Assembly: GCF_026427715.1 (NCBI RefSeq) | Contig: NZ_CP107558.1 | Location: 3,627,001 to 3,691,000 of the forward strand | Source of the DNA: Methylocystis sp. MJC1 | Lineage (GTDB): Bacteria > Pseudomonadota > Alphaproteobacteria > Rhizobiales > Beijerinckiaceae | Direction of reading: 5' to 3' | DNA: 64,000 nucleotides | Shown: piece by piece, positions 43,413 to 53,300 of the stretch | How the letters are laid out: each line of letters opens with the position of its first letter | Numbering within the stretch: the first letter of the stretch is position 1 | Position numbers and translations under genes: made by a program | The notes under the pieces: model-generated | What the model saw: only the letters and a program-made list of their open reading frames with translations | What the model was told of the DNA's origin: nothing | Databases searched by the model: none

Positions 43413-44201
43413 TCAGGCGACGCGGGACGCCTTGCGCTCGAAGAACAGCGCCTGGCTGATCGTCGCCTTCACCGTATCAACCTTGTAAGGCTTGCTGATC
43501 AGGAAAGCCGGCTCAGGCCGCTCGCCCGTCAATAATCGCTCGGGGAAGGCAGTGATGAAAATCACCGGGCAGTCGAAGTTCTGCAGCAATTCATTCACCG
43601 CATTCAGCCCGGAACTGCCGTCGGCCAATTGAATATCCGCCAGGATCAGGCCGGGGCGGTGACCCTTCGCGAGTTCGAGCGCTTCCTTATGGGTGCGCGC
43701 GATGCCGATGACTTGATGTCCCAGATCGCGGGCGATGAATTCGATGTCCTGCGCGATGAGCGCCTCATCCTCTATGATGAGCACGTCGGTGGCGACGCGC
43801 TCGGCAATTTCGCGCCCGGCCTGCGCAATTAGCGCTTCGACTTCTTCTGGCGTGACCGACAGGATGTCGGCGACGTCCTCGGTGGAGAATCCCTCGACAG
43901 TCTTGAGCAGAAAGGCCTGGCGCGAGCGAGGCGTCAAAAGGCTGACATTGCGCTGTGCAGCGGAAATCTCGTCGTCTGGACGGTCCTCGACATTCAGAGC
44001 GATCGACGACCAGCTCCTCATGAAGAGATGATAAAGCCCGACCTTGGCCGACATCTTGGAAGGGAAAGCGTCGATATCCGCGACGAGCGCTTCCAACGTC
44101 GCAACAACATAAGCGTCGCCGCTTTTTTGCGACCCGCACAACGCGCGAGCGAAGCGACGCAGATAGGGAAGATGCGGAGCAATCTCGCGGGAGATGTTCA
44201 T
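43413..44201 (-). CDS. phyR: General stress response regulator PhyR
   Basis: A 262-residue anti-anti-sigma factor of alphaproteobacteria. Residues 1-130 are a sigma-like (EcfG-mimic) domain (SLLTPRSRQAFLLKTVEGFS) and residues about 137-250 a receiver domain with phospho-acceptor Asp189 in LILADIQLADGSSG. When phosphorylated it sequesters NepR and frees EcfG. It is divergent from nepR-ecfG, the standard gene order. Confidence 0.97.
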   Translation of the reverse strand: MNISREIAPHLPYLRRFARALCGSQKSGDAYVVATLEALVADIDAFPSKMSAKVGLYHLFMRSWSSIALNVEDRPDDEISAAQRNVSLLTPRSRQAFLLKTVEGFSTEDVADILSVTPEEVEALIAQAGREIAERVATDVLIIEDEALIAQDIEFIARDLGHQVIGIARTHKEALELAKGHRPGLILADIQLADGSSGLNAVNELLQNFDCPVIFITAFPERLLTGERPEPAFLISKPYKVDTVKATISQALFFERKASRVA

Positions 44202-44280
44202 GACGACACCTTGCGGTCTTGTGAGAGGCTGTCAGTTGAGCATTATGTCGCGTCGAATTAGAAATCCACAACTTCCATCC

Positions 44281-44305
44281 GGAACGAATGCGCCGTCCCG
44301 GGGTT
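44281..44305 (+). promoter_or_regulatory. EcfG-type promoter of nepR-ecfG
   Basis: GGAAC at 44281-44285, 16 bp, GGTT at 44302-44305 upstream of nepR. It is close to GGAAC-N16-CGTT and gives the autoregulatory loop expected for EcfG. Confidence 0.75.
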
Positions 44306-44380
44306 GGCTAACTAGGCGCCTGGAGCGAGGGCGCTCTGTCGAGGCTCCCTCCGATTGAACCAGCGCTTTCGGGACTATAG

Positions 44381-44620
44381 ATGACGCAGGGCAACGAAAA
44401 AGAGGAGAGAAAGACCTTGGCGCCACGCGATACCGGGGACCTGGGCATGGACGCAGACCAGGTCGACGGCGTGGAAACGGCCTTTCTTGAGCCACATATC
44501 CAGGAGCAATTGGGGCGTGTGCTGCGCTCATTCTGCGACGACCTGATCCACCAGCCGATCCCAGACAAGTTTGTCGTGCTGCTCGCCCAGCTCGAAGCCA
44601 AACAGCGCGAGAAGAAATGA
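44381..44620 (+). CDS. nepR: Anti-sigma factor NepR
   Basis: A 79-residue anti-sigma factor holding EcfG inactive until PhyR is phosphorylated. The conserved segment IQEQLGRVLRSFCDDLIHQP followed by IPDKFVVLLAQLE forms its two helices. It overlaps ecfG by 4 bp (ATGA), so stoichiometric expression is likely. Confidence 0.95.
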   Translation: MTQGNEKEERKTLAPRDTGDLGMDADQVDGVETAFLEPHIQEQLGRVLRSFCDDLIHQPIPDKFVVLLAQLEAKQREKK

Positions 44621-45171
44621 CCGACGCGACCTTTGGAGAGCAGATGGTGGCGCAGATCCCATATTTACGGGCCTTCGCCATCTCGCTCTCGGGCTCATAT
44701 AGCGTTGCGGACGACCTCGTCCAGGATACGCTTGTGAAAGCCTGGTCGCACGCCGACAGTTTCGAGCCGGGCACGAATTTCCGGGCATGGCTCGTAACGA
44801 TTTTGCGCAACACCTATTTCTCGCAATACCGCAAGCGCTCGCGCGAGGTGCAGGACAGCGACAATGTTTTGGCGGAGCAGATTCCCGTCAAAGGGGGCCA
44901 GGAGTCCAACGTCACGATGCAGGATGTGCAGAAGGCGCTGGACAAGCTTGCGCCGGAGCATCGCGAAATCCTGCTCATGATCGGAATAACCGAATTATCT
45001 TACGAAGAAGCCGCCCAGGTCTGCAACATCGCCGTCGGAACAGTGAAGAGCAGGCTCAATCGCGCCCGCGCCAAGCTCGCGGAACATCTCGGGCTCAACG
45101 GCGCCCATGAGATCGATTGCGATCCGATGATAACGGGGATCGCCGCCCGAAAGAATACGAAGGCGATCTGA
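44617..45171 (+). CDS. ecfG: ECF sigma factor EcfG (general stress response)
   Basis: A 184-residue ECF15-type sigma factor. Region 2 contains DDLVQDTLVKAWSHADSF, and region 4 contains LSYEEAAQVCNIAVGTVKSR. It directs RNA polymerase to GGAAC/CGTT promoters such as those at dps and its own operon. It is co-transcribed with nepR. Confidence 0.96.
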   Translation: MTDATFGEQMVAQIPYLRAFAISLSGSYSVADDLVQDTLVKAWSHADSFEPGTNFRAWLVTILRNTYFSQYRKRSREVQDSDNVLAEQIPVKGGQESNVTMQDVQKALDKLAPEHREILLMIGITELSYEEAAQVCNIAVGTVKSRLNRARAKLAEHLGLNGAHEIDCDPMITGIAARKNTKAI

Positions 45172-45209
45172 AACGGGTTCAGAAAATTCGCGCGCAGAAG
45201 CGGAACGAG

Positions 45210-45235
45210 GGAACTCGGCGAAGACCTCGCCAGTT
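45210..45235 (+). promoter_or_regulatory. Possible EcfG-type promoter upstream of the histidine kinase
   Basis: GGAAC (45210-45214), 17 bp, AGTT (45232-45235), about 85 bp before the kinase start. It is a weaker match in the -10 element (A for C) than those at dps and nepR. Confidence 0.45.
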
Positions 45236-45320
45236 TCAGCATCGTCCCGGCAACGTTCGTGCAGCCTTCAGGCGGCGTCGGCGCAAACGCCCGTGGCCCA
45301 ATGCAGTTGGCGCGGAGTGA

Positions 45321-46718
45321 TTGGTGGTCGAAAAAGACCTCGTGCGAATCCTGGGATTCGCCCTTCCAAGCAATATTTCCCTTGTCACGAAAAGCCATAA
45401 CACGCTGGCGGCTGAGTCCCGCCCGCTTGCGCAAGCGGAGCTTTCCTCAACGTTGGGGCAAGCCGCCATCGTTACGCTGGTGATCGCTTTCGTCGCCGCG
45501 CTCGTCATGCTTTATCGTCTCGACTCGGCCCGGAGGCGGAATACTGCGGCGACGCACCGGCTTGCGGAATTGGCGCATCGCTTGAAGGCGGGCGAGGCGC
45601 CGGCCTGGACCGCAACTGGGGTTACCGACATCGACGATATCGCGCGCGCGCTCGACGAATTCGAACAGAGACTTCGTCGCAAACGCGCGCTGCTCACCCG
45701 GCTCAATGAAGAGCTGATCAGAGGTTACGACGCGGCCAACGAGCCGAGCGGCTTCAACAACAGGCTTCGAGCCATAATCGACGCGCTTCCGGTTGGCGTT
45801 CTGATCGCGGAAGCACCGAGCGGCCGCATCCTCGAAGGCAATTCGGCGCTCGAAGCAATCCGGCGGGGGCCCGTGATCTATTCCGAAGGAGTGGATAAAT
45901 ATCATCACTGGGCTGCGGTGCACGAGAGCGGCGAGCCCGTGCAGGAGATGGAATATCCCCTCGCCCGCGCCCTTGCCGGGGAAGACCGGCCGACGCTCGA
46001 ATGCCGGCATCAGCGCGCGGACGGCACATGGGGATGGATCAACATCGTTGGCGCGCCGATCCGCGACGCCCATGGCAAAATTCTAGCGGCCATCGTCGCG
46101 ATCACCGACATCGACGAGATCAAAAACGCCGAGGAGCATCGGCGCATTATGAACCTCGAGCTGCACCATCGGGTGAACAACTCTTTGGCGATGATCCAGG
46201 GCGTGGCCAATATCACCGCGCGCACAGCGACCGACTTTGCCAGCTTTCGCAACAGCTTTTCTGACCGCATTCAATGTCTCAGCCGTCTGTCGACCCTGCT
46301 GGTGAAGAAATCCTGGGCGGAAACGCCGATGAAGGAGCTGGCGACGACAGCGCTCGCCTATGACTCGCTCGCCACGCGCGATCGGATATCCATGTCAGGG
46401 GAAGAGGTCGAACTGCGCTCGGAAGTCGCCCTGGCCCTGGGCATGGCTCTGCACGAGCTTCTCTCCAATGCCGAGCAGCACGGCGCTCTGTCGACCGAAG
46501 AAGGGTGCGTAATGATCGACTGGCGGATCGGCGATGACGAAGGCCGATGGCTGCGGGTCAATTGGAAGGAGCGCGGCGGGCCGCAGGTTGCAGACCCGCA
46601 ACATTCAGGCGTCGGTCTCTATCTGATGAAGACCGTCCTTACGAGACAGTTCGGCGGCGACATCAACATTGCCTTCGAGCCCGATGGGTTGCGCGCAACC
46701 ATCACGGCGGAGGTTTAG
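45321..46718 (+). CDS. HWE-family sensor histidine kinase (PhyK-like)
   Basis: A 465-residue kinase: one membrane helix near residue 50-70, a charged linker, a PAS domain (about residues 150-270) and a HWE/HisKA_2 kinase core with the phospho-acceptor His near residue 283 in LELHHRVNNSLAMIQ, the ALHELLSNAEQHGAL N-box and VNWKERGGP as the W-x-E motif. HWE kinases next to phyR typically phosphorylate PhyR. The frame opens with TTG 45321 or GTG 45324 after GGAG. The N-terminus is shorter than expected for a periplasmic sensor, so the true start may differ. Confidence 0.9.
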   Translation: MVVEKDLVRILGFALPSNISLVTKSHNTLAAESRPLAQAELSSTLGQAAIVTLVIAFVAALVMLYRLDSARRRNTAATHRLAELAHRLKAGEAPAWTATGVTDIDDIARALDEFEQRLRRKRALLTRLNEELIRGYDAANEPSGFNNRLRAIIDALPVGVLIAEAPSGRILEGNSALEAIRRGPVIYSEGVDKYHHWAAVHESGEPVQEMEYPLARALAGEDRPTLECRHQRADGTWGWINIVGAPIRDAHGKILAAIVAITDIDEIKNAEEHRRIMNLELHHRVNNSLAMIQGVANITARTATDFASFRNSFSDRIQCLSRLSTLLVKKSWAETPMKELATTALAYDSLATRDRISMSGEEVELRSEVALALGMALHELLSNAEQHGALSTEEGCVMIDWRIGDDEGRWLRVNWKERGGPQVADPQHSGVGLYLMKTVLTRQFGGDINIAFEPDGLRATITAEV

Positions 46719-46846
46719 AGAACGCCCCTCCGCTTTGCTGGATCATTGCAAAGCTGACGCACTCTTTTTTGAGCGCCTCACCACTGGGCGAGACGTTCAA
46801 AGCCTCCAATTCCCCGGTTCTGTGAAACGCGCAGGGGAGTTCGAGA

Positions 46847-47047
46847 ATGCCCGGGCCCAAAAGCTGGCGTAACGCGCTATTCGGAATCCTCGTCGTCTGG
46901 CTCGCCACCTTCGCGTGGGCCAATCGTTTCGTCCCCACGAGCTCGCCTTATTTTCATAAAAACCGCTATACCGGCGCGCAATGCCACAGAGGCGTCGAGT
47001 GCTGGATGCCGCATTCGGCCGGGACCTGGGCGGCGAAAGCCGAATGA
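46847..47047 (+). CDS. Small secreted or membrane-anchored hypothetical protein
   Basis: A 66-residue protein with a hydrophobic N-terminal segment (NALFGILVVWLATFAWA) and a short tail holding two cysteines (CHRGVECW). AGGGGAG lies upstream. No family is recognised; it could be a periplasmic peptide. Confidence 0.5.
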   Translation: MPGPKSWRNALFGILVVWLATFAWANRFVPTSSPYFHKNRYTGAQCHRGVECWMPHSAGTWAAKAE

Positions 47048-47057
47048 CGGAGCCTGT

Positions 47058-47528
47058 TCACTTCGACGGGGCCGCAAATTTGGAGACGAACGCCTCGATG
47101 ATCGGGCGCTGACCCTTCGTGATTTTCCCCAGCGCTTCCCGAGGCTCGAACCAGCCGGCTCTGTCGATCTCGGGAATGTCGATCATCCGCCCGGATTTCG
47201 GCGGCCATTCGATCAGGCATTCATTGCTTTTGACGCGTGAGGGCTCGACGTCGCCCTCGAGCGCGAAGGCGGCCACCTGCTTGCCGCTGGGCTGCTTGAA
47301 AACCCCGAGAGGCGTCAGCGCGCCCGTCAGCGCCACGCCCGTTTCTTCTGCGAACTCGCGCCTGGCGGCGCCTTCCAGCTCTTCCCCGTCATCGATCTCT
47401 CCTTTCGGGATCGACCAGGCACCGTCGTCCTTTCTGGCCCAAAAAGGCCCGCCGGGGTGGACCAGAAAGACTTCGATCCCATTAGCGATACGCCGGTAAA
47501 GGAGTACGCCCGCGCTGCGTTTCGGCAT
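47058..47528 (-). CDS. Nudix hydrolase
   Basis: A 156-residue pyrophosphohydrolase. The Nudix box matches GX5EX7REUXEEXGU (starts KGEIDDGEELEGAARREFA and continues EETGV, residues about 42-66). The substrate (NDP-X) is not defined; the length and WSIPKGE start resemble ADP-sugar/dinucleotide types. ATG 47528 was chosen because it gives the normal N-terminus, MPKRSAGVLLYR. Confidence 0.9.
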   Translation of the reverse strand: MPKRSAGVLLYRRIANGIEVFLVHPGGPFWARKDDGAWSIPKGEIDDGEELEGAARREFAEETGVALTGALTPLGVFKQPSGKQVAAFALEGDVEPSRVKSNECLIEWPPKSGRMIDIPEIDRAGWFEPREALGKITKGQRPIIEAFVSKFAAPSK

Positions 47529-47643
47529 GGCTCGCTCTCCCACACGCCCGATTTTCGGAAATGACGCGTCAGATTTCGGCCGCATTCGTCAACAAACAGT
47601 CTCCCCGCCGAGAATGCCAAACGAACGGAGTGACGAAAGCGCC

Positions 47644-48216
47644 ATGAGGAACCGGTTAAGCTTGCCCTTGAAAGCGCTCTTCGCCCTCGCCGTGACGGCG
47701 CCTGGGACGGCCCTTGGAAGTCCCTTGGATCGCGGGCCGATCGCAGATTTTTTGACCCTTTTCCGTCAGCAATCGATTCCCAAGCAGGTCGTGCTCTGGC
47801 GTCACCCGGAATATAAAGCGGGAACCGTCGTCATCTCGACCACGGAACGGCGTCTTTACTATGTGCTCGGCGGCGGTCAGGCGATCGAATATGGCGTCGG
47901 CGTCGGTCGCGAGGGCTTCACCTGGTCGGGCGTGAAGACTGTCTCACGCAAGCGCGAGTGGCCCGACTGGCGCCCGCCCACGCCGATGCTGAAACGCCGG
48001 CCTGATTTGCCGCGCTATATGGCGGGCGGCATGGAGAATCCGCTCGGAGCCCGGGCGCTCTATCTCGGCTCCAGCGACTATCGCATCCATGGTTCGAACG
48101 AGCCGGATACGATCGGCGCGGCCGTGTCCTCCGGCTGCATCCGCATGACCAACAACGACGTGATCGACCTCTATTCACGCGTGAAGGTCGGCACGAAGGT
48201 CGTGGTTCTCCGATAG
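47644..48216 (+). CDS. L,D-transpeptidase (YkuD domain)
   Basis: A 190-residue protein with a signal peptide (to about residue 25). The catalytic domain holds His149 in YRIHGSNEPDTIG and Cys165 in SSGCIRMTN, both intact. It would form 3-3 peptidoglycan cross-links or attach lipoproteins in the periplasm. It is divergent from the Nudix gene (about 115 bp apart) and converges on the HtrA-like gene, whose stop is 2 bp away. Confidence 0.92.
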   Translation: MRNRLSLPLKALFALAVTAPGTALGSPLDRGPIADFLTLFRQQSIPKQVVLWRHPEYKAGTVVISTTERRLYYVLGGGQAIEYGVGVGREGFTWSGVKTVSRKREWPDWRPPTPMLKRRPDLPRYMAGGMENPLGARALYLGSSDYRIHGSNEPDTIGAAVSSGCIRMTNNDVIDLYSRVKVGTKVVVLR

Positions 48217-48217
48217 A

Positions 48218-49258
48218 TCAGCGCGTGGCGGCCTTCTGGCTCGCTTCGACCCTAAGCCGAGCCTGCATCGCCTCGCCCGCGCGATGAAAGCGGACGTCGA
48301 TCTCGCTTCCGGCCGGGGTCGCGCCGAGGAATGCGCGCAATTGCGCAGGAGCCGCGATCGAGCGCCCATCGACCGCGGTTATAACATCGCCTTTGCGAAG
48401 TCCGGCGAGCGCCGCCGAAGAGGCCGGCTCCACCGTGACGATCTCGGCGCCTGCGCCATTCCCCGAAGGCGAACGGATCGAAACCCCGATATGGCCGCGA
48501 CGCACCTCCCCGCTTTCGACAATCTGCGCCATGATGCGGCGCGCCATGTCGATGGGGATGGCGAAACCGATGCCATGGCTCGCGCCTGATTTGGACAGAA
48601 TGGCGGTGTTGAGGCCCACGAGGCGGCCATCGAGCGTCACCAGTGCGCCGCCGGAATTGCCCGGATTGATCGAGGCGTCAGTCTGAATGAAATCCTCATA
48701 GCCTTCAATTCCGAGCCCCGCGCGGCCGATCGCCGACACGATGCCCGAGGTCACTGTTTGGCCAAGGCCGAATGGGTTGCCGACGGCGAGAACGAAATCG
48801 CCGACCTCCAGCGTTCGGCTATCCCCCATCGGAACGGCGGCAATGTTATCCGCCTTGATTTTCAGCACGGCGATATCCGTGGCCTTGTCGCGGCCCACGA
48901 GCTGGGCGCGGAAACGGCGGCCGTCCTTGGTCGTGACCTCGATGACCGAGGCGCCGCGGACGACATGCTCATTTGTGAGGATCAGCCCACCCTCGGCGTC
49001 GACAATGACGCCCGACCCCGCTGAGGTCGTCTCGCGCTTCAGATGGGTGTTGGGGATCTCGAAGAACTCTTGAAGCACCGGGTCGACGACCGTCGGCACC
49101 TCAACCGATTCGATCCGCTTCGTGGCGATGTTGACGACGCCCGGCGTCACCGCGCGAACGACGGAAGCGACGGAAGCCTTTGGCCCCGGGGGCAAAGCGC
49201 CGGCGACAAGCGGCGTCGGGCAGGCGAGAAGACACAAGAGAGCGAAACGTCGAATCAT
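48218..49258 (-). CDS. HtrA/DegP-like periplasmic serine protease
   Basis: A 346-residue protease with signal peptide, a trypsin-like domain with His98 (TNEHVV), Asp128 (ATDIAVLKI) and Ser202 (NPGNSGGAL), and one C-terminal PDZ domain (about residues 255-335). It degrades or chaperones misfolded envelope proteins. A single PDZ and this length place it with DegS/HhoB-like members rather than two-PDZ DegP. Confidence 0.94.
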   Translation of the reverse strand: MIRRFALLCLLACPTPLVAGALPPGPKASVASVVRAVTPGVVNIATKRIESVEVPTVVDPVLQEFFEIPNTHLKRETTSAGSGVIVDAEGGLILTNEHVVRGASVIEVTTKDGRRFRAQLVGRDKATDIAVLKIKADNIAAVPMGDSRTLEVGDFVLAVGNPFGLGQTVTSGIVSAIGRAGLGIEGYEDFIQTDASINPGNSGGALVTLDGRLVGLNTAILSKSGASHGIGFAIPIDMARRIMAQIVESGEVRRGHIGVSIRSPSGNGAGAEIVTVEPASSAALAGLRKGDVITAVDGRSIAAPAQLRAFLGATPAGSEIDVRFHRAGEAMQARLRVEASQKAATR

Positions 49259-49525
49259 GGCGGGTCAAACTCTTGAACGCGCTCGGCAAAAAGATGGCGT
49301 GGGCCGGGTAATCGCGGCGGCGCCGTCGCTTATAGTTAATCCTTTGCTCAGCGCCCGATCGGGGACTTAAGAAGCGCCAGCCCCTCCTTCAAGGAGAAAA
49401 ATCAGCACTCGCGCAGACACGCTGCTAACAAGTTGTTTTTATACATATTTCTGGCTCAATAGTTGCTTCCATTAACGTGTCGCTCCTAGTTTTTTTTGAG
49501 CATTCCGAATGGAAAGGAGACCGAG

Positions 49526-49795
49526 ATGGCGTCCAGGGAGTTCCGCTTGCAGATGCAGGGTTACGGTCTGACGACGGCCAATATTTTTTATGGCCTGCCC
49601 GACCATCCCAGGATCATCCAAAGCTACATCTGGCAGGAATATGATCTGCACCCGCATTTTCCGGAGCTGAGGAAATTCCTGGATTTTTGGACGAAAAGCC
49701 TGGACGGACCGCTCCATGGCGTGACGGTGGCGCATGCGCGACTCATCACGCCGGCTGAGATGCGGCTGGTCAACGGCGAATTTCATGTGCACTGA
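49526..49795 (+). CDS. usg: Usg-family protein
   Basis: An 89-residue protein of the Usg family, which is conserved in alphaproteobacteria and often near tryptophan-biosynthesis genes. The sequence YGLTTANIFYGLPDHPRI and the C-terminal LRLVNGEFHVH-like end match it. The function is unknown. ATG 49526 with AAGGAGA upstream is preferred over 49496. Confidence 0.9.
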   Translation: MASREFRLQMQGYGLTTANIFYGLPDHPRIIQSYIWQEYDLHPHFPELRKFLDFWTKSLDGPLHGVTVAHARLITPAEMRLVNGEFHVH

Positions 49796-50018
49796 CCTCG
49801 CCGCCTCAATCGTCCTTGCCGATGAATTAAGCCTGCCTCTCGCGGCTCTGTCCTGAAACAGGAAAAGGCGGACAGACGAAGGACAAACACAGTCCGAATC
49901 GGCGGCGCCCGAAAAGCGCGGCCGATTCGCTAACAACTGGTTTCTCTCGCACGGCTGGCCAAAAATTGGGCTTTGATGCAAGAATGACGGGCCATTCTTG
50001 GCGCAGGGAAGAAACGAC

Positions 50019-50279
50019 ATGAAAAAGGAAAGCTTCAACGGCGCGACTCTCGCTGTCGCGGCGGTCTCAATCGCGCTCGCGGGCGCCGCGCCGGCCGCGA
50101 AGGCCGAGACGACCGCCGCGAGAGTTCATTGCCTCGGCGCCAATAGCTGCAAGGGTAAAAGCGATTGCCATTCGCCCAAAAACGCCTGCAAGGCCATGAA
50201 CTCCTGCAAGGGCAAAGGCTGGGTCTATATGGAAACGGCTCAGGCCTGCGAAGCGGCCGGCGGCAAGACGCTCGACTGA
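50019..50279 (+). CDS. Bufferin-type peptide precursor (BufA2-like)
   Basis: An 86-residue secreted peptide: signal sequence ending AKAE, then the Cys-rich segment HCLGANSCKGKSDC, followed by NACKAMNSCKGKGW and a last Cys77. The spacing of its six cysteines matches BufA2, whose cysteines are modified by the multinuclear iron oxidase BufB (DUF692) to bind copper. Neither BufB nor BufC is in the window, so modification would need a distant enzyme. AAGAAACGAC precedes the ATG. Confidence 0.85.
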   Translation: MKKESFNGATLAVAAVSIALAGAAPAAKAETTAARVHCLGANSCKGKSDCHSPKNACKAMNSCKGKGWVYMETAQACEAAGGKTLD

Positions 50280-50297
50280 GTCTCTTCGAGAAGAAGT

Positions 50298-50329
50298 CGC
50301 CGGGGCCGGGCAGAACGCCCGGCCCGGCG
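50298..50329. terminator. GC-rich hairpin between the bufferin and RND genes
   Basis: CGCCGGGGCCGGGC (50298-50311) and GCCCGGCCCGGCG (50317-50329) form a stem with one bulged G and a 5-base loop in a 60-bp gap between convergent stops. Only a weak T-run follows, so it is likely a bidirectional transcription end. Confidence 0.6.
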
Positions 50330-50339
50330 CTTGATGCCT

Positions 50340-53300
50340 TTATGGCGCCGTGAGCCCCTCTCGCCCCGGGACAGACGCCTCGCTGCGCAGCCGGACGAAG
50401 GTCTCGATCACGAAATAGAACACCGGCAGGATGAAGAGCGTCAGCAGGGTGGCGACGATCAGGCCGCCCACGATGACGGTCGCTAGACTGCGCTGCACGT
50501 CGCTGCCGATGCCCGTCGCCATCGCCGCGGGCAGCATGCCGACCGTCGCGACGGTCGAGGTCATGAGCACGGGCCGGAAGCGCTCGCCCGCGCCCTCCAG
50601 CACGCCGGTCCTGATGGCGGCGATGAAGTCGCGTCGCATTGCTTGCGGCTCGACTTCGGTCGCAACCCAACGGGCGCGCGCCGCCGCGATGCGAACCGCC
50701 GACGTCCGGTTGAGGTTGGCGACCATGATGATGCCATTCTGCACGGCGACGCCGAACAGCGCCAGAAAGCCGACGCCCGTCGCGACATTCAGGCTGTCGC
50801 TTCGGATATGCAGGGACACAAGGCCGCCAAGCGTCGCAAGCGGCACGACGCCGAGAATGAGCAGCGCATGCCGAAACTTCCCGAAGCCGATGAAGAGGAA
50901 GAGGAGCATCAGAACCAGCACGGCGCCGACGATGGTCGTCAATCGCTTCTGCGCACGCTGCTGGTTTTCGAATTTGCCGCCCCAAACCACCTTGTACAGC
51001 GACTGGTCGTATTTCACATTCTTGGCGATGCGTTCCTGGGCGTCCTCGAGATAGGAGGAAAGATCACGATTCTCGTAGTCGACGCGCACGGTCAAAGAAC
51101 GCTTCGTCTTGTCGTGCGAAATGGCGCTCTCGCCGTTTTGCAGGCTGATCTTCGAGATCTGCGACAACGCGATCTGCGCGCCCGCTGACGTGTTCACAAG
51201 CAGATTGCCGAGCGCCTCGGGGCTGTTGCGCGCCTCCGGCGGAAAGCGAAGCGTGACGTCGTAGCTTCTCTCGTTGACGTAGATTTGCCCGATCGGGCTG
51301 CCACCGACGCCGGTCTGAATGAGAGTGGCAACATCGGCGACGTTGATCCCATAACGCGCCGCGAGGCTTCGATCGATATGGAAGGCGATCTGCGGAATCG
51401 GCGGCTCCTGCACGATCGACGTCTGCGAGGTGCCGGGCGTGTCTTTCAAAGTGGCGACGATCTCACTCGCGATTCGCCGGCTCTCCTTGAGATCCTGGCC
51501 GAACACTTTGACCACCAGCGCGGAGTGCGCGCCGGCGACCAGATCGTTCACATTGTCGATGATCGGCTGGCTGATGCCGACTTCCACTCCCGGCAGCTGC
51601 TTCAAGCGCTCCGCGAGGCGACGCACCAAATCAGCCTTGGTTTCGCCGGCCGGCCATTCGTCATAGGGCCTCAATCCGACAGGCGCTTCAATGTGGCTCA
51701 ACGTCCAGGGATCGGTCCGATCGTCGTTGCGGCCAATCTGGGAGACAACGAAGGATGCTTCGGGGAACTCCATGACGGCGTTGCGAAGGTCGCGGGCCAT
51801 TTCCTCCGCCTTGCCGATGGAAATGCCGCTCGGCAGCTGCACCTGGAGCCAAAGAGAGCCCTCGTCCAGATTGGGCAGGAACTCGCGGCCGATCGTGGCG
51901 CCTGTGACGACGACCCCGAGGAAGGCCGCGGCCGCCGCGCCATAAATGATGCGGGGGCGGTCGACGCATATCGCGAGCAGCTCGCCATATTTGTCCTGCA
52001 GCCACTCCAGCGGCACATTGTGGAAAATCTCGGAGGGCTTGTGAAAAGCGATATAGGCGAGCCCCGGCACGAGCAGAAGCGAACAAAGCAAGGCGCCGAA
52101 AAGCGCATAGGAAATCGTATAGGCGACCGGCGAGAAGAGCTTGGCTTCGACGCGCTCCAGGCCGAGAAGCGGCAGATAGGCCGTGATGATGATGATCGTC
52201 GCGAAGAAAATCGGATTGACGACCTGACGGACGATGAATTGGACGGTATCGGTCTCGAGCGGGCGGGTCGGATTATGCTCGCGCACACGCAATATGGCTT
52301 CCGTCACGACGATCGCGCCATCGACGATGACGCCGAAGTCGATGGAGCCGAGCGACAGAAGATTGGCGGGCAGCTTCGTCAGATTCATGAGAATGAAGGT
52401 CACGCTGAGCGCGATGGGAATCGTCACGGCGACGACGATCGCGCTTCGTGGGCTGCCCAGGAACAGGATCAGCACGATGAAGACCAGCGCGACGCCCTCG
52501 CCGACCGTATGGCCAACCTTGGAGACGGTCGCCTCCACGAGGTCGTTGCGGTCGAGATAAGGCACAATGCGGACGCCCTGCGGCGCCAACTCAGCCTGCA
52601 ACTGCTCCAGCCGCTCGTGCACGGCCTTCAAGACCTGTCCGGCGTTTTCGCCTTTGAGCATCTGGATCGTGCCCTGAATCGCGTCAGAGTTGTGATCCTT
52701 GCCGAGAACGCCTTCGCGTTCCTGGCTGCTCATTTGCGGCGTGCCGAGGTCGCGCGTGAGAATGGGCGTGCCCTTGCTCTGCGTGACGACGATATTGCCG
52801 AGATCTTCGAGATTGCGCACCAGACCGATGCTGCGGATGACGTAGGATTGCTCGCCGCGCGTGATGCGGCTACCGCCCGAGCTCGCGCTATTGCTCGAAA
52901 TCGCGGTCGACACGTCGGAGAGGCCGAGGCCATAGCGCTGTAGCGACAGCGGATCGATCTCGAGCTGGAACTGCCGCGTCAGCCCGCCGAAATTGGCCAC
53001 GCTCGCAACGCCCGGAACCTGATTGAGCGCGGGCAACACCACCCAGCGTTGAATCTCGGAGAGCTCCGCGAGATTCTTTTCATCCGACTCCAGCGAATAG
53101 CGAAGAATTTCGCCGGCCGGCCCGGTCAACGGCCCGAGCGTCGGCTGAATATTCGATGGCAGGGACACCTGGCTGACGCGCTCCAGCACGCGCTGCCTCG
53201 CCCAATAATCCTCGACGCCGTCCTTGAAGACCATGGTGATCAGGGACAGGGCGAAGGTGCTGCTCGATCGTATCGTAACGAGGCCTGGCGTGCTCGCGAG

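Noticed and set aside
50280..50985. Other frames within the 3' part of the RND gene
   Set aside because: Arg-rich shadow frames of a clear pump gene.
51285..52943. Long plus-strand frame (552 codons) opposite the RND pump
   Set aside because: It is Asp/Arg-rich shadow of the high-GC pump gene; the pump is a clear family member.
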